A DNA stretch of 64,000 bases, from positions 124,001-188,000 of the forward strand of contig NZ_CDME01000010.1 in the NCBI RefSeq assembly GCF_000826545.1, in the 5' to 3' direction. Shown in pieces: positions 7,664 to 17,102 of this stretch (its first letter is position 1; every line of letters starts with the position of its first letter). Source of the DNA: Kibdelosporangium sp. MJ126-NF4 (GTDB lineage: Bacteria > Actinomycetota > Actinomycetes > Mycobacteriales > Pseudonocardiaceae). Under the pieces are notes generated by a model. That model saw only the letters and a program-made list of their open reading frames with translations, was not told where the DNA came from and made no database searches. Both the position numbers and the translations under genes were made by a program.

Positions 7664-9453
7664 AGACCAGCGAGAAACACCGGTTAACCGTTGTCGGCGG
7701 CCTTGCCGCCCTGTCGCTCGACGCGATGGCTTCCGTGGCGTACGGTCCGGAAGCGATCGTGATCGTGCTGGCCGTCGCCGGTGGTGCCGGGCTCGGCTTC
7801 ACCGTGCCGGTCACGATCGCGATCGCCGTCCTGCTCGGTGTGCTGACGCTGTCCTACCGCCAGGTCATCGCCGCGTTCCCGGAAGGCGGTGGCGCGTATG
7901 GCGTGTCGAAGAAGTACCTGGGGCGGCGGGCATCCCTGGTCGCGGCGGCGTCACTGGTCGTCGACTACGTGCTCAACGTCGCCGTGTCGGTCGCGGCGGG
8001 TGTCGCGGCACTGACGTCGGCGTTTCCCGAGCTGCTGCCGTACACGGTCTGGTTGTGCCTCGGTGTCCTCGCGGTGATCACCGCGGTGAACCTGCGCGGC
8101 ATCGCGCACAGCGCACGGGCGTTCATCGTCCCGACGATCATCTACATCGGATCGATCATGCTCGTGGTGATCGTCGGACTGATCCGCGACTCCGCAGCGG
8201 TCACCGAGCATTCCGCTGCCGTGCAACAACAACAGCTCCAGACCATTGGCGTGTTGCTGCTGCTGAAGGCCTTCGCCAACGGCTGTGCGGCGCTGACAGG
8301 CGTGGAGGCGATCGCCAACGCCGTGCCGTCGTTCCGCAAACCACGCGCGAAACGGGCGCAGAACGCGGAAGTGGCGCTCGGCGCGCTGCTCGCCGTGATG
8401 CTGCTGGGCATCGCGGTGCTGGTGGAGAAATTCTCGATTCACCCGGCCGAGGGCGTGACCGTGCTCTCGCAGGTGACCGAGGCGTCCATCGGGGACGGTT
8501 TCGGTTTCTACGTCGTCCAGTTCGCCACGGTCGTGCTGCTCGCGCTGGCGGCCAACACGTCCTTCGGCGGACTGCCGGTGCTGGCGCAGTTGCTGGCCAA
8601 GGACAACAACCTGCCGCACCTGTTCGCGCTGCGGGCCGAACGCCAGGTGCACACGTACGGCATCGGTTTCCTCACGCTCACCGCCGCGGTCCTGCTCGTG
8701 GTCTCGGGCGGCGCGATGAACATCCTGGTGCCGCTGTTCGCGATCGGTGTGTTCGTCGGGTTCACCCTGTCGCAGTTCGGCATGGTCAGGCACTGGCGTG
8801 CCACCAGGAACCCGGGCTGGCGGGGACGGGCCGCGCTGAACGGCTTCGGCGCGCTGCTGACCGCCGTCGCCGCCGTTGTCGTGACAGCCACCAAGTTCGG
8901 CGAGGGCGGCTGGCTCATCGTGGTGGCGCTGCCGGTGATCGTGCTGCTGATGGAATGGGTCAACCGCACCTATCGCCGGATCGGCGAGCGCCTCGAACTC
9001 GGCCGCACCCCGGTTCCGCCGCGTCCGAACTCCGCGCTGGTGGTCGTGCCCATCGGCGCGGTCTCCCGGCTGACACGGGACGCGATCGCGGCCGCGTTGT
9101 CACTCGGGGACCGGGTTGTCGCCGTGCACGTCACCGACCCGGACGAGTCCGCCAAGGACCTGGTGGCAGCGTGGGACCGCTGGAACCCGGGCGTGGATCT
9201 GGTGCTGCTGCACGACGAACGGCGCAGGCTGGGCGACCCGCTGGTGCAGTACCTGCGTGACGTCAAGGAAAAGCAGGTGTTCGTGTTGATCGCCGAGGTC
9301 GAGCCCGAGCACGTGTGGCAGCGGATCCTGCAGAACCAGCGTGGCGCCGTGGTCGCGCACGCCCTGCGCCGCCGCAGCGACGCCGTGGTGTGCCGTCTGA
9401 GGTTCCGTGTGGATGAGCGGGCGAACGCGAGCAAGGCGCTGGAAACGGTCTAG
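7660..9453 (+). CDS. APC-superfamily permease resembling the potassium transporter KimA
   Basis: 597 aa. The N-terminal two thirds hold about 12 membrane segments of the APC fold, beginning LSLDAMASVAYGPEAIVIVL, a stretch typical of the KimA (YdaO) branch. The last roughly 150 residues form a soluble domain that resembles a universal-stress-protein fold. KimA proteins are proton-coupled high-affinity potassium importers and in Firmicutes are controlled by c-di-AMP. The nearby KdpE-like regulator supports a potassium role; amino acid transport is the alternative. GTG 7660 is chosen because it overlaps the upstream stop (GTGA) and gives a short basic N-terminus before the first membrane helix. 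Confidence 0.8.
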   Translation: MKTSEKHRLTVVGGLAALSLDAMASVAYGPEAIVIVLAVAGGAGLGFTVPVTIAIAVLLGVLTLSYRQVIAAFPEGGGAYGVSKKYLGRRASLVAAASLVVDYVLNVAVSVAAGVAALTSAFPELLPYTVWLCLGVLAVITAVNLRGIAHSARAFIVPTIIYIGSIMLVVIVGLIRDSAAVTEHSAAVQQQQLQTIGVLLLLKAFANGCAALTGVEAIANAVPSFRKPRAKRAQNAEVALGALLAVMLLGIAVLVEKFSIHPAEGVTVLSQVTEASIGDGFGFYVVQFATVVLLALAANTSFGGLPVLAQLLAKDNNLPHLFALRAERQVHTYGIGFLTLTAAVLLVVSGGAMNILVPLFAIGVFVGFTLSQFGMVRHWRATRNPGWRGRAALNGFGALLTAVAAVVVTATKFGEGGWLIVVALPVIVLLMEWVNRTYRRIGERLELGRTPVPPRPNSALVVVPIGAVSRLTRDAIAAALSLGDRVVAVHVTDPDESAKDLVAAWDRWNPGVDLVLLHDERRRLGDPLVQYLRDVKEKQVFVLIAEVEPEHVWQRILQNQRGAVVAHALRRRSDAVVCRLRFRVDERANASKALETV

Positions 9454-9459
9454 CGCGAT

Positions 9460-10026
9460 TCACTCCCCGTGCATGCCGTTCCACAGCAGGTCGAACAGTT
9501 GCTCGGTCTCGGCTTTCCAGTCGCCGCGCGGGTCGAGGTAGATCAACCCGCCGGTCGCCCGCAGGATGGTCCGCGGGTCGATGCCGTCGCGGATGGTTCC
9601 CGCCGCGACGTTGGCGTCCAGGAGCGTGGCCACCGCGGCCACGATGGACTCGTAGGCCTTCGCGGCCATGTTCTCGTCGGATGACTTGGCCGCGTGCAAC
9701 GCCAGGCCCAGGCCCCGCTTGGTCATCATGTACCGGGCCAGGTGGCTGGCCCACACCCGGAACGCCTCGTCGGGCGGGTTGTCCCTGAGCAGGGTCGCCG
9801 CCGCTTCGACGAGGCTCTGCACCTCGCTCTGGTAGACCGCCAGCACGAGCGAGTCCTGGGTGGGGAAGTGGCGGTAGACTGTGCCGACGCCGACTTCGGC
9901 CTTCTTGGCGATCGCGTTGTAGGCCAGGTCCTCGTTGCAGGTCAGCAGTTGCTTCGCGGCGGCGATGATGCGCTCGTTGTTGCGTCGCGTGTCCGCGCGC
10001 CGGGGACTCACGGATCCCGCGGTCAT
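9460..10026 (-). CDS. TetR-family repressor, probable regulator of the molybdenum hydroxylase operon
   Basis: 188 aa. Residues about 15-60 form the HTH (RIIAAAKQLL ... IAKKAEVGVGTVYRHFPTQD) and the rest is a helical ligand domain. It is transcribed away from the 2Fe-2S subunit gene at 10228. The 201-bp gap holds two copies of a 14-bp palindrome that probably form its operator. Its 3' end is only 6 bp from the permease stop on the other strand. Confidence 0.9.
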   Translation of the reverse strand: MTAGSVSPRRADTRRNNERIIAAAKQLLTCNEDLAYNAIAKKAEVGVGTVYRHFPTQDSLVLAVYQSEVQSLVEAAATLLRDNPPDEAFRVWASHLARYMMTKRGLGLALHAAKSSDENMAAKAYESIVAAVATLLDANVAAGTIRDGIDPRTILRATGGLIYLDPRGDWKAETEQLFDLLWNGMHGE

Positions 10027-10117
10027 CGTCCCTCCCGGCGTCCGAAACGACTGGTTTCCGCACGTGAATCTAGTGCATGGCGAGTCTTAGCCTGGTGTGA
10101 CTTCAGCCGTTGCGAAG

Positions 10118-10161
10118 CGGATAAGAATCCGGTAGCGTCGATGTTCGCGGATTCTTATCCG
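10118..10161. promoter_or_regulatory. Twin TetR operators (CGGATAAGAATCCG and its complement)
   Basis: CGGATAAGAATCCG at 10118-10131 is palindromic in its 5-bp arms; its exact reverse complement lies at 10148-10161, 30 bp away. Both sit between the divergent TetR gene and the hydroxylase operon, where a repressor would block both promoters. The remainder of the gap (10027-10227) shows nothing else clear. Confidence 0.7.
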
Positions 10162-10227
10162 GTTCGCTTCTGACCATCATCGCACAACACCGCCCAGCGG
10201 GTGGTTTCTCCGCGGGAATGAGAACTG

Positions 10228-10680
10228 GTGGACATCTCTCTGGAAGTCAACGGCACTCGGGAACAGCTCAGTATCGATCCAGGCGTGACGCTGCTCGACG
10301 CCTTACGGGAACGTCTCGGCATCACCGGGCCCAAGAAGGGGTGCGACCGGGGCCAGTGCGGCGCGTGCACGGTGCACGTGGACGGACGGCCCGTGCTGTC
10401 GTGCCTTACGCTGGCAGCGACCGTGCGCAAGCCGGTCACCACCGTCGAAGGGCTGGCCGACGGCGACGAACTACACCCGGTCCAGCAGGCGTTCGTCGAC
10501 CAGGACGCGCTGCAGTGCGGGTTCTGCACCCCCGGCCAGATCATGTCGGCGGTCGCCGCGGTCGAGCAGGACGTGCGGGACGTCCGGGAATTCATGTCCG
10601 GCAACATCTGCCGGTGTGCCGCGTACCCGAGCATCGTCGCGGCGGTAGAGCAGGCAAGGCGGGCCGATGCGACCGTTTGA
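10228..10680 (+). CDS. Molybdenum hydroxylase, 2Fe-2S subunit (PaoA/YagT type)
   Basis: 150 aa. The first cluster is ligated by the cysteines in [18 protein letters not shown] with a later Cys in VLSCLTLA; the second by QCGFCTPGQ and NICRCAAYP. These are the two 2Fe-2S centres of xanthine dehydrogenase/aldehyde oxidase small subunits, which pass electrons from the Mo site to FAD. GTG 10228 gives the natural N-terminus (MDISLEVNG). The end overlaps the FAD-subunit gene by 14 bp. The substrate (aldehyde, purine or other heterocycle) is not evident. Confidence 0.92.
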   Translation: MDISLEVNGTREQLSIDPGVTLLDALRERLGITGPKKGCDRGQCGACTVHVDGRPVLSCLTLAATVRKPVTTVEGLADGDELHPVQQAFVDQDALQCGFCTPGQIMSAVAAVEQDVRDVREFMSGNICRCAAYPSIVAAVEQARRADATV

Positions 10681-11620
10681 GCTCACCGCACCCGACACGG
10701 TCGAAGCCGCGCTGGCCTCGCCGGGCACGTTCCTCGCGGGCGGCACCACGCTCGTCGACCTGATGAAACTCAACGTCCTGACGCCGCAGCACGTCCAGGA
10801 CATCAACGCGCTGCCATTACGTGGCATCGACACCACGGACGGCCTGCGCATCGGCGCGCTGGAGCGGATGAGCGACATCGCCGAACACCCGGGCGTGTAC
10901 CCGGCCATCTCCAGCGCTCTGTTACAGAGCGCGTCGCAGCAACTGCGCAACATGGCCAGCATCGGCGGAAACCTCCTGCAGCGCACCCGGTGCGGCTACT
11001 TCCGTGACGTGGCCACGCCGTGCAACAAGCGCGATCCCGGCAGCGGCTGTTCGGCCATCGACGGGGACAACCGGATGCACGCCATCCTCGGCACGAGCGA
11101 CGCGTGCGTGGCCACGCACGCCAGTGACGTGGCTGTCGCCCTGGTCGCGCTGGATGCCAGGATCACCCTGGTCAGCGCCACCGGCACCCGCACAGTCACG
11201 CTCGACGACTTCTACCGCGTCCCCGACCGGACGCCCGAGGTCGAGAACGACCTGCGGCCAGGGGAGCTGATCACCGAGGTCGTGGTGCCGAGGCTGGACT
11301 GGGCGCGGCACTCCACCTACGTGAAGGTCCGGGACCGGCAGTCCTACGAGTTCGCGCTCTGCTCGGTCGCGGTCGCGCTGGACATCCAGGACGGCCTGAT
11401 CGCGGACGCCCGCATGGCCGCGGGTGGCGTGGCGACCAAGCCGTGGCGGCTGACCGCGGTGCAGGACGCGTTGCGCGGCAAGCCCGCCACGGTCGAGACG
11501 TTCGAACAGGCCGCAGTGATCGCGGTGGACGGCGCGAAACCACTGTCCGGCAACAGCTTCAAACCGTCCCTGCTGAAGCGGACGGTCGTCCGCGCACTGA
11601 TCGAGGGGAGCCGAGCATGA
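10667..11620 (+). CDS. Molybdenum hydroxylase, FAD-binding subunit (PaoB/YagS type)
   Basis: 317 aa. FAD-PCMH fold with the N-terminal [15 protein letters not shown] loop and the inner [17 protein letters not shown] segment, plus a C-terminal CO-dehydrogenase-flavoprotein domain. The [25 protein letters not shown] region has the extra cysteines seen in the YagS/PaoB branch, which can hold an additional 4Fe-4S cluster. It couples to the Mo subunit by an ATGA overlap. Confidence 0.9.
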   Translation: MRPFELTAPDTVEAALASPGTFLAGGTTLVDLMKLNVLTPQHVQDINALPLRGIDTTDGLRIGALERMSDIAEHPGVYPAISSALLQSASQQLRNMASIGGNLLQRTRCGYFRDVATPCNKRDPGSGCSAIDGDNRMHAILGTSDACVATHASDVAVALVALDARITLVSATGTRTVTLDDFYRVPDRTPEVENDLRPGELITEVVVPRLDWARHSTYVKVRDRQSYEFALCSVAVALDIQDGLIADARMAAGGVATKPWRLTAVQDALRGKPATVETFEQAAVIAVDGAKPLSGNSFKPSLLKRTVVRALIEGSRA

Positions 11621-13788
11621 CCAGCCGGGTGGACGGCCCGCTCAAGGTCACCGGCCGTGCCAAGTACGCCTCGGACCATCTGTTCCCGGACACCTTGCAC
11701 GGCTACGTCGTGCTCAGCACGGTCGCCAACGGCGAGATCACGGCCATGGACGTGACCGCGGCCAAGGGCGCTCCCGGAGTGGTCGGCGTGTACACGCCGT
11801 TCGACTCGCTCGAGCTGAGCAAGGCAGTGAGCCCGATCTTCGGTGAGACGTGGGTTCCGCTGCAGAGCAAGGAAGTCGCGTACTACGGGCAGCCGATCGG
11901 CGTGGTCGTCGCCGAGACGTGGGAGCAGGCCAGGGACGCGGCGATGACCGTCGAGGTCACCTACGACGAACGGCCCGCGCTGACCTCGTTCACCGAGGGC
12001 ATGGCCACGGCCGAGCAACCGCCGGAGATGCGGGGCGGCCTGCCGCCCGAGATGACGGTGTTCGCCGACGACGTCGAGTCCATTGAGGACGTACTGGCGA
12101 CCAGCCCGGTCGTCGTGGACGCCACCTACTCGACCCCGATCCAGAACCACATGGCGATGGAGCCGCACTCGGCCGTCGCCAGGTGGGACGCGGCCGGGCT
12201 GACCGTCTACAGCGGAAACCAGGCCCCGTTCCTCCAGGTCGCGGAGCTGTCGGCGGCGCTGGGCGTGGAACCGTCGGACGTCCGGTCGATGAGCCGGTTC
12301 GTCGGCGGGGCGTTCGGCGGCAAGGCACGCACGTCGGTGGCCGGGTTCCTGGCCGCCGCGGTGGCCAGGGCGCTCGACCGGCCGGTCAAGATCGTGCTGA
12401 CCAGGGAACAGGTCTTCACCGCGACCGCGTCCCGTCCGGCGACCGTGCAGCGTGTCACGCTGGGCGCGACGACGGATGGCAAGCTGATCGCGCTGCGGCA
12501 CGACTCGTTCTCCAGCACAGCGATGGACCGGTCGTTCGTCGAGCCGACCTCGCACGGCACGTCACGCGAGTGGTACGCCACCGAGAACCTTTCCATCAGC
12601 CAGAAGATGGTTCCGCTGAACCTGCCGCTCGGGACGTTCATGCGCGCGCCGGGAGAGGCCCCGGGCTCGTTCGCGCTGGAGAGCGCGATGGACGAACTGG
12701 CGATCACGCTGAACATGGACCCGATCGAACTGCGCCTGCGCAACAACTCGACCGCGCCGCCGGGCAAGGACCTGCTGTGGTCGAGCAAGCACCTCGACGA
12801 GTGCTTCCAGATCGGCGCCACCCGCTTCGGCTGGGCCAACCGGTCGCCGAACGGACACGAGGAAGGTGACTGGCAGGTCGGCATGGGCGTCGCCACAGCG
12901 ATGTTCCCGGCACTGCGCTTCCCCGCCACGGTCCGGGTCACGCTCAGGGACGACGAGACGGCCGAGGTCGCGACCGGTGGATCCGATCCGGGAACCGGCC
13001 TGCTGACCGTGCTGGCACTGGTCGGCGCGGAGTCACTGGACATCAAACCGGACCGCGTCACGCCGTTGCTCGGTGACTCGGCGCTGCCGCCAGGTGGCAT
13101 GTCCGGCGGTTCCACCGCCACCGCGAGCGCGGGCTCGGCGGTCATGGTCGCGGCGACTCAGGTGATCGACGACCTCGTCGCGCTGGCGTCGTCGCCGGGA
13201 GCGCCCTTCGAGGGCCTTGAGGTGACCTATGAGGACGGACGGGTGCTCGCGGCAGGCCGGTCGATGGCGTTCGGCGAGCTGTTGCGGGCGACCGGGCGGA
13301 CCGAGCTCACGGCGACCGGTTCGTCAGCGCCGGGCGAGGAGCTGAGCAAGCACTCGTTCAGCTCGTTCGGCGCTCAGTTCGTCGAGGTCCGCGTGCACAA
13401 GTGGACCAGGGAGGTCCGGGTGTCCCGGATGCTCGGCGTGTTCGACGCAGGCCGGGTGATCAACGAGAAGACCGCGCGCAGCCAGCTGGTCGGCGGCATG
13501 ATCTGGGGCCTGTCAGCCGCGTTGCACGAGGGTGTCAAGGTGGAGCCGAACGGCCGGTTCGCCAACGCCGACATGGCCAACTACCTCGTGCCGGTCAACG
13601 CGGACATCCCAGACGTGGGCGTGCAGTTCGTGCAGTACCCGGACACGCTGCACAACCCCGTCGGCGCGAAGGGCCTCGGCGAGATCGGCACCGTCGGTGT
13701 GGCGGCCGCCGTGGCGAACGCCGTGCACAACGCGACCGGCATCCGCGTGCGGCACACCCCGATCAAGATCGAGGATCTGCTGGACTGA
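11617..13788 (+). CDS. Molybdenum hydroxylase, molybdopterin-binding subunit (PaoC/YagR type)
   Basis: 723 aa. It contains the aldehyde oxidase/xanthine dehydrogenase a/b hammerhead domain (from DGPLKVTGRAKYASD) and the Mo-cofactor domain, with FVGGAFGGKARTS for cofactor contact and GLGEIGTVG near the end, whose Glu is the catalytic base in this family. ATG 11617 overlaps the upstream TGA (ATGA). There is no PaoD/XdhC-type maturation gene in the operon. The last 26 bp overlap the convergent MprF-like gene. Confidence 0.9.
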   Translation: MTSRVDGPLKVTGRAKYASDHLFPDTLHGYVVLSTVANGEITAMDVTAAKGAPGVVGVYTPFDSLELSKAVSPIFGETWVPLQSKEVAYYGQPIGVVVAETWEQARDAAMTVEVTYDERPALTSFTEGMATAEQPPEMRGGLPPEMTVFADDVESIEDVLATSPVVVDATYSTPIQNHMAMEPHSAVARWDAAGLTVYSGNQAPFLQVAELSAALGVEPSDVRSMSRFVGGAFGGKARTSVAGFLAAAVARALDRPVKIVLTREQVFTATASRPATVQRVTLGATTDGKLIALRHDSFSSTAMDRSFVEPTSHGTSREWYATENLSISQKMVPLNLPLGTFMRAPGEAPGSFALESAMDELAITLNMDPIELRLRNNSTAPPGKDLLWSSKHLDECFQIGATRFGWANRSPNGHEEGDWQVGMGVATAMFPALRFPATVRVTLRDDETAEVATGGSDPGTGLLTVLALVGAESLDIKPDRVTPLLGDSALPPGGMSGGSTATASAGSAVMVAATQVIDDLVALASSPGAPFEGLEVTYEDGRVLAAGRSMAFGELLRATGRTELTATGSSAPGEELSKHSFSSFGAQFVEVRVHKWTREVRVSRMLGVFDAGRVINEKTARSQLVGGMIWGLSAALHEGVKVEPNGRFANADMANYLVPVNADIPDVGVQFVQYPDTLHNPVGAKGLGEIGTVGVAAAVANAVHNATGIRVRHTPIKIEDLLD

Positions 13789-15352
13789 GGTTCGTTTTCT
13801 TGATGTGGCTGAACTCCATCCCGATCATCGCCGCGGCGACGATCGGGATGGACGCCAACGAGGGGAACGCGATGCCACGGGCCAGGTAGCCGGGCCGGAA
13901 CTTCGCGTTGAACCGGTACAGGGATTCGACCTGGATGAACGGGTCCAGCAGGTGCATCGTGCGGTAGCCGAGCCTGGCCACGCCGGTGCGCTCGTCGCCC
14001 GCGTCGATCAGCGTGCGGAACGCGGCGAAGTTCAGCGACACCGTCCGAATACCGCGATCGCGCGCGTACGTCACCAGGTCCGCGATCATTCGTTCGTTCA
14101 ACCCGTTGGGGCCGCTGCGATCCCGGCGCATCGAGTCCAGCGACAGCGCCGGGCCGCATGGCGCGTACCGCTGGAAGCCGACTGCCCGGCCTGTGCCGTC
14201 ACGGGCGATTATCACGACGCAGTCCGGGTGTGTGCCGGTCAGCAGTTCGTCGAGGATCATCGAGAACCCGCGCTCTCGTGAGCCGTTGAGCCAGCCTGTG
14301 GACACGGCGGTCAGTTCGGTGCGCAGGCCTTCCGACAGGTCTCCTTCCCGCACCACGCTTGTGGTCACGCCCGCGTTGCGGGTGCGCTGTACCGCTTGCC
14401 GGACGTTGCGCATTTCCCTGCCGGACAGCGTGAAGCTGTTCACGTCCAGCACGACTTCGTCGCCGATGCCCATCGTGTGCAGACCATGGCGTTGCCACAG
14501 CGGAGCGAGCTCGTCGCGCATGCCGAGCACGGCTATCCGCCAGCCCGCGCGGTCGCAGTCCCGGACGAACTGGTCGATCGCGTCCGCGAACGAGCCCGGA
14601 GAGCCCACCGGGTCCCCGCCCACCACGGCGACTCCGAACAGCACTCGGTATCCGAGGACCGCCCGTCCGTCGCGACTGAACACGTATGCCTTGTCACGGC
14701 GCAACATGAAGGGCGCGAGAGTATCCGCTGTCGGGTGCTCGACCAGGTGCTTGACGCGTTCGCGTGTGTCTTCGTCACCTGGTTTCGGCGCGGGCGCCGG
14801 AGCCAGTAGCACGATCAGCGCGACGCTGACCGCGAGTACCAGCAACGAGTCCCGGTCGACTTGCAGTTCCTGGTGGCCGTGCACAGCCACGTCGTAGATT
14901 CCGCCGACCGCCAATGTGATGAGGGCGGCTATCACGGCGCCGCGGATACGCGCGGGGTCGGGGATCGCCGGGAATGCCGAGCGCCGCACGACAAGTGTGA
15001 CGCCACCCACAACCAGAAGGATCGCTAGTAGGCTGCGTCCGGCGGTGAGAACACCACACGCCGCCAGTACGAGCGCGAGCCAGTACGCCACTTTTCTGCG
15101 CCGCAGCAGTCCGTGCGCCACCACCAGTAGGCCGATCGCGAACAGTACGCCGGGCAACCGTCCGAAGTGGCCGACCATGTGTGCCGCTGGTCTGACCCAG
15201 CTCGGCAGCGCCACTCGCACCGCCGACAGCAGCGCCACGACTCCGAATCCCGCTGTCACCAGGCCGAAGGGCCAGACTTGGTGTCTTGTTCCGGCCTTGT
15301 GACGCGCCAGCGTGCTGCTCGGCCTGTCGAGCACCCCCACCGAATTCCACAC
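13763..15352 (-). CDS. MprF/LysX-like protein with DUF2156 C-terminal domain
   Basis: 529 aa. Five to six membrane helices (residues about 25-175) are followed by a soluble DUF2156 (GNAT-like) domain from about 190 to 510, with the typical GGDPVGSPGSFADAIDQFV and MRRDRSGPNGLNERMI stretches. MprF and LysX transfer lysine or another residue from charged tRNA to phosphatidylglycerol and so make membranes less sensitive to cationic peptides. No lysyl-tRNA synthetase domain is fused here, so this is the short form. The GTG at 15352 is the upstream-most start; an in-frame GTG four codons later would serve equally well. Confidence 0.75.
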   Translation of the reverse strand: MWNSVGVLDRPSSTLARHKAGTRHQVWPFGLVTAGFGVVALLSAVRVALPSWVRPAAHMVGHFGRLPGVLFAIGLLVVAHGLLRRRKVAYWLALVLAACGVLTAGRSLLAILLVVGGVTLVVRRSAFPAIPDPARIRGAVIAALITLAVGGIYDVAVHGHQELQVDRDSLLVLAVSVALIVLLAPAPAPKPGDEDTRERVKHLVEHPTADTLAPFMLRRDKAYVFSRDGRAVLGYRVLFGVAVVGGDPVGSPGSFADAIDQFVRDCDRAGWRIAVLGMRDELAPLWQRHGLHTMGIGDEVVLDVNSFTLSGREMRNVRQAVQRTRNAGVTTSVVREGDLSEGLRTELTAVSTGWLNGSRERGFSMILDELLTGTHPDCVVIIARDGTGRAVGFQRYAPCGPALSLDSMRRDRSGPNGLNERMIADLVTYARDRGIRTVSLNFAAFRTLIDAGDERTGVARLGYRTMHLLDPFIQVESLYRFNAKFRPGYLARGIAFPSLASIPIVAAAMIGMEFSHIKKTNLSPADPRS

Positions 15353-15426
15353 CTACGAATTCTGACAGACGATTCGGCGTCGGCGAATTGTCCTCATTGG
15401 TCGGAACACCCGGTCCGGGTGGCGGT

Positions 15427-15559
15427 CCTCGTGAGTGGTTTGTCCCGCGCTTTCCTGGGGCGATCACCGAACAAACCGCTCACGAAACGTTTCCCAGCGC
15501 GGCTGGTCGGGGTTGTCGTGAGCGGTTTGTTCGCCTTGGGGGACAAACCACTCACGAGG
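15427..15559. repeat. Nested inverted repeat, TCGTGAGTGG family, copy 1
   Basis: Four variants of a 15-mer (TCGTGAGYGGTTTGT) alternate in orientation. The outer arms (15427-15445 and 15541-15559) pair perfectly over 19 bp and the inner arms (about 15469-15486 and 15516-15533) over 18 bp. The centre holds TTCCCAGCGCGGCTGG. The element sits at the 3' end of the minus-strand flavoprotein gene; its right arm contains that gene's stop codon. Related copies lie at 33261-33382 and 52665-52708. Confidence 0.85.
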
Positions 15560-16982
15560 AGGCGTGCTGGTCCCGGTAGGTTTCCAGCAGCCGCAACCAG
15601 ATCTCGCTGATGGTCGGGTACGCCGGAACCGCGTGCCACAGCCGTGCGATCGGCACCTGGGCAGTCACGGCGACCGTTGCGGCGTGCAGCAGTTCACTCA
15701 CGTCCGGCCCGACGAACGTCACGCCCAGCACGACCGAACGCTGCTGGTCGACGACCATCCGTGCCTTGCCGCTGTAGTCGTCGGCGTACAGGCTCGCGCC
15801 CGCGATGTAGCCGATCTCGTAATCGACCACGCTGACCGTGTACCCGGCCTTGCGGGCGGCGGCCTCCGTCAGGCCGACCGAGGCGACCTCCGGGTCGGTG
15901 AACGTAACCTGTGGCACGGCCTCGTGGTCGGCTGTGGCCACGTGCGCGCCCCACGCCTCTGTCGACACCGCTGTGCCGTTGACGCGTGCCGCGATCAGGT
16001 CGCCGACCATACGGCCCTGGTACTTGCCCTGGTGGGTAAGCAGTGCGCGGTGGTTCACGTCCCCGATGGCGTACAGCCAGTCGAAACCCTCGACTTGCAG
16101 GGTATCGTCGGTCTGCAGCCAGCTGCCCGGCTTGAGGCCGATTGTGTCCAGGCCGATGTCGGCTGTTCGGGGCGAGCGGCCGGTTGCCGCGAGCACTTCG
16201 CTCGCCGTGATGACCGTGCCGTCACCGAGTTCGACCTCGACGCCGGAGCTGGTGCGGTTCACGCGCTTGGTTTCCGTGTCGAGCAGCACAGTCGCGCCTT
16301 GCTCGCGCAGCGCTGCCGCGACCATTTCGCCCGCGAACGGTTCCATTCCGGCCAGCAGGCTGCCACGGGAGATCAGGGTGACCTTTGAACCCAGTCCCGC
16401 GTACGCGGTCGCCATCTCGGTCGCCACGACACCGCCACCGATGATGGCCAGGCTGGCGGGGATGTCCTGTGCGCTTGTCGCTTCCCGGCTGGTCCACGGT
16501 TGTGCCGCGCGCAGGCCGTCGATGTCCGGGACGAACGCGTCGGTTCCGGTGGCGACGGCCACCGCGTGCCGGGCGGTCAGCTCGGTTTCGGTGCCGTCGG
16601 ACGCTGTGACCGTGACGCGTTTGGTGCCGCTGAGCCTGCCGAGTCCCCGGACCAGGGTGATGCCCGCGCTCGCCACCCAGTCCGCCTGACTGTCGTCCTT
16701 CCAGTCGTGGGTGAAGGAGTTGCGTCGCTTCAGGACGGCTTTCGCGTCCAGTTTGCCGGTGACGGCCTGCGAGGCTCCCGCGACCTGCTGCGCCGCGCGC
16801 AGCGCCTGGCCGGAGCGCAACAGCGCCTTCGAGGGCATGCACGCCCAGTATGAGCACTCGCCGCCGACGAGTTCGCTCTCCACCAGCGCCACCGTCAGTC
16901 CGCCTCGCACGGCGCGGTCGGCGGCGTTCTCACCGACAGGTCCGGCGCCCAGCACAATGAGGTCGTACTCGACCTGATCCAT
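15552..16982 (-). CDS. Class I pyridine nucleotide-disulfide oxidoreductase
   Basis: 476 aa flavoprotein of the dihydrolipoamide dehydrogenase/mercuric reductase family. FAD site: YDLIVLGAGPVGENAAD. Redox disulfide: GGECSYWACMPSKALLR (CxxxxC). NAD(P) site: LAIIGGGVVATEMATAYA. FAD-ribityl site: WLYAIGDVN. The C-terminal active-site base is in WHAVPAYPTISEIW. The W in the redox loop and the lack of neighbouring dehydrogenase E1/E2 genes suggest an orphan reductase, not a pyruvate dehydrogenase subunit. The frame is open for another 278 codons upstream, but GGGAGG ends 6 nt before ATG 16982, which decides the start. Confidence 0.88.
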   Translation of the reverse strand: MDQVEYDLIVLGAGPVGENAADRAVRGGLTVALVESELVGGECSYWACMPSKALLRSGQALRAAQQVAGASQAVTGKLDAKAVLKRRNSFTHDWKDDSQADWVASAGITLVRGLGRLSGTKRVTVTASDGTETELTARHAVAVATGTDAFVPDIDGLRAAQPWTSREATSAQDIPASLAIIGGGVVATEMATAYAGLGSKVTLISRGSLLAGMEPFAGEMVAAALREQGATVLLDTETKRVNRTSSGVEVELGDGTVITASEVLAATGRSPRTADIGLDTIGLKPGSWLQTDDTLQVEGFDWLYAIGDVNHRALLTHQGKYQGRMVGDLIAARVNGTAVSTEAWGAHVATADHEAVPQVTFTDPEVASVGLTEAAARKAGYTVSVVDYEIGYIAGASLYADDYSGKARMVVDQQRSVVLGVTFVGPDVSELLHAATVAVTAQVPIARLWHAVPAYPTISEIWLRLLETYRDQHASS

Positions 16983-17074
16983 GTCCATCCTCCCGATCAA
17001 TCGACCTCGTGCCGACCACCTTTCCAGCTCTTCGCGTTCGCCGCTGCGGCGCCCTGCCCCACTCGGGTGGATTC

Positions 17075-17094
17075 TGTACATACTGGTAGGTACA
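17075..17094. promoter_or_regulatory. TetR operator, 20-bp palindrome
   Basis: TGTACATACTGGTAGGTACA is palindromic apart from one position in each arm and the 2-bp centre (TGTACnTAC, then GTAnGTACA). It ends 8 bp before the GTG of the TetR gene, so repressor bound here would cover the core promoter. Autoregulation is inferred. Confidence 0.7.
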
Positions 17095-17102
17095 GTAGCG
17101 GT

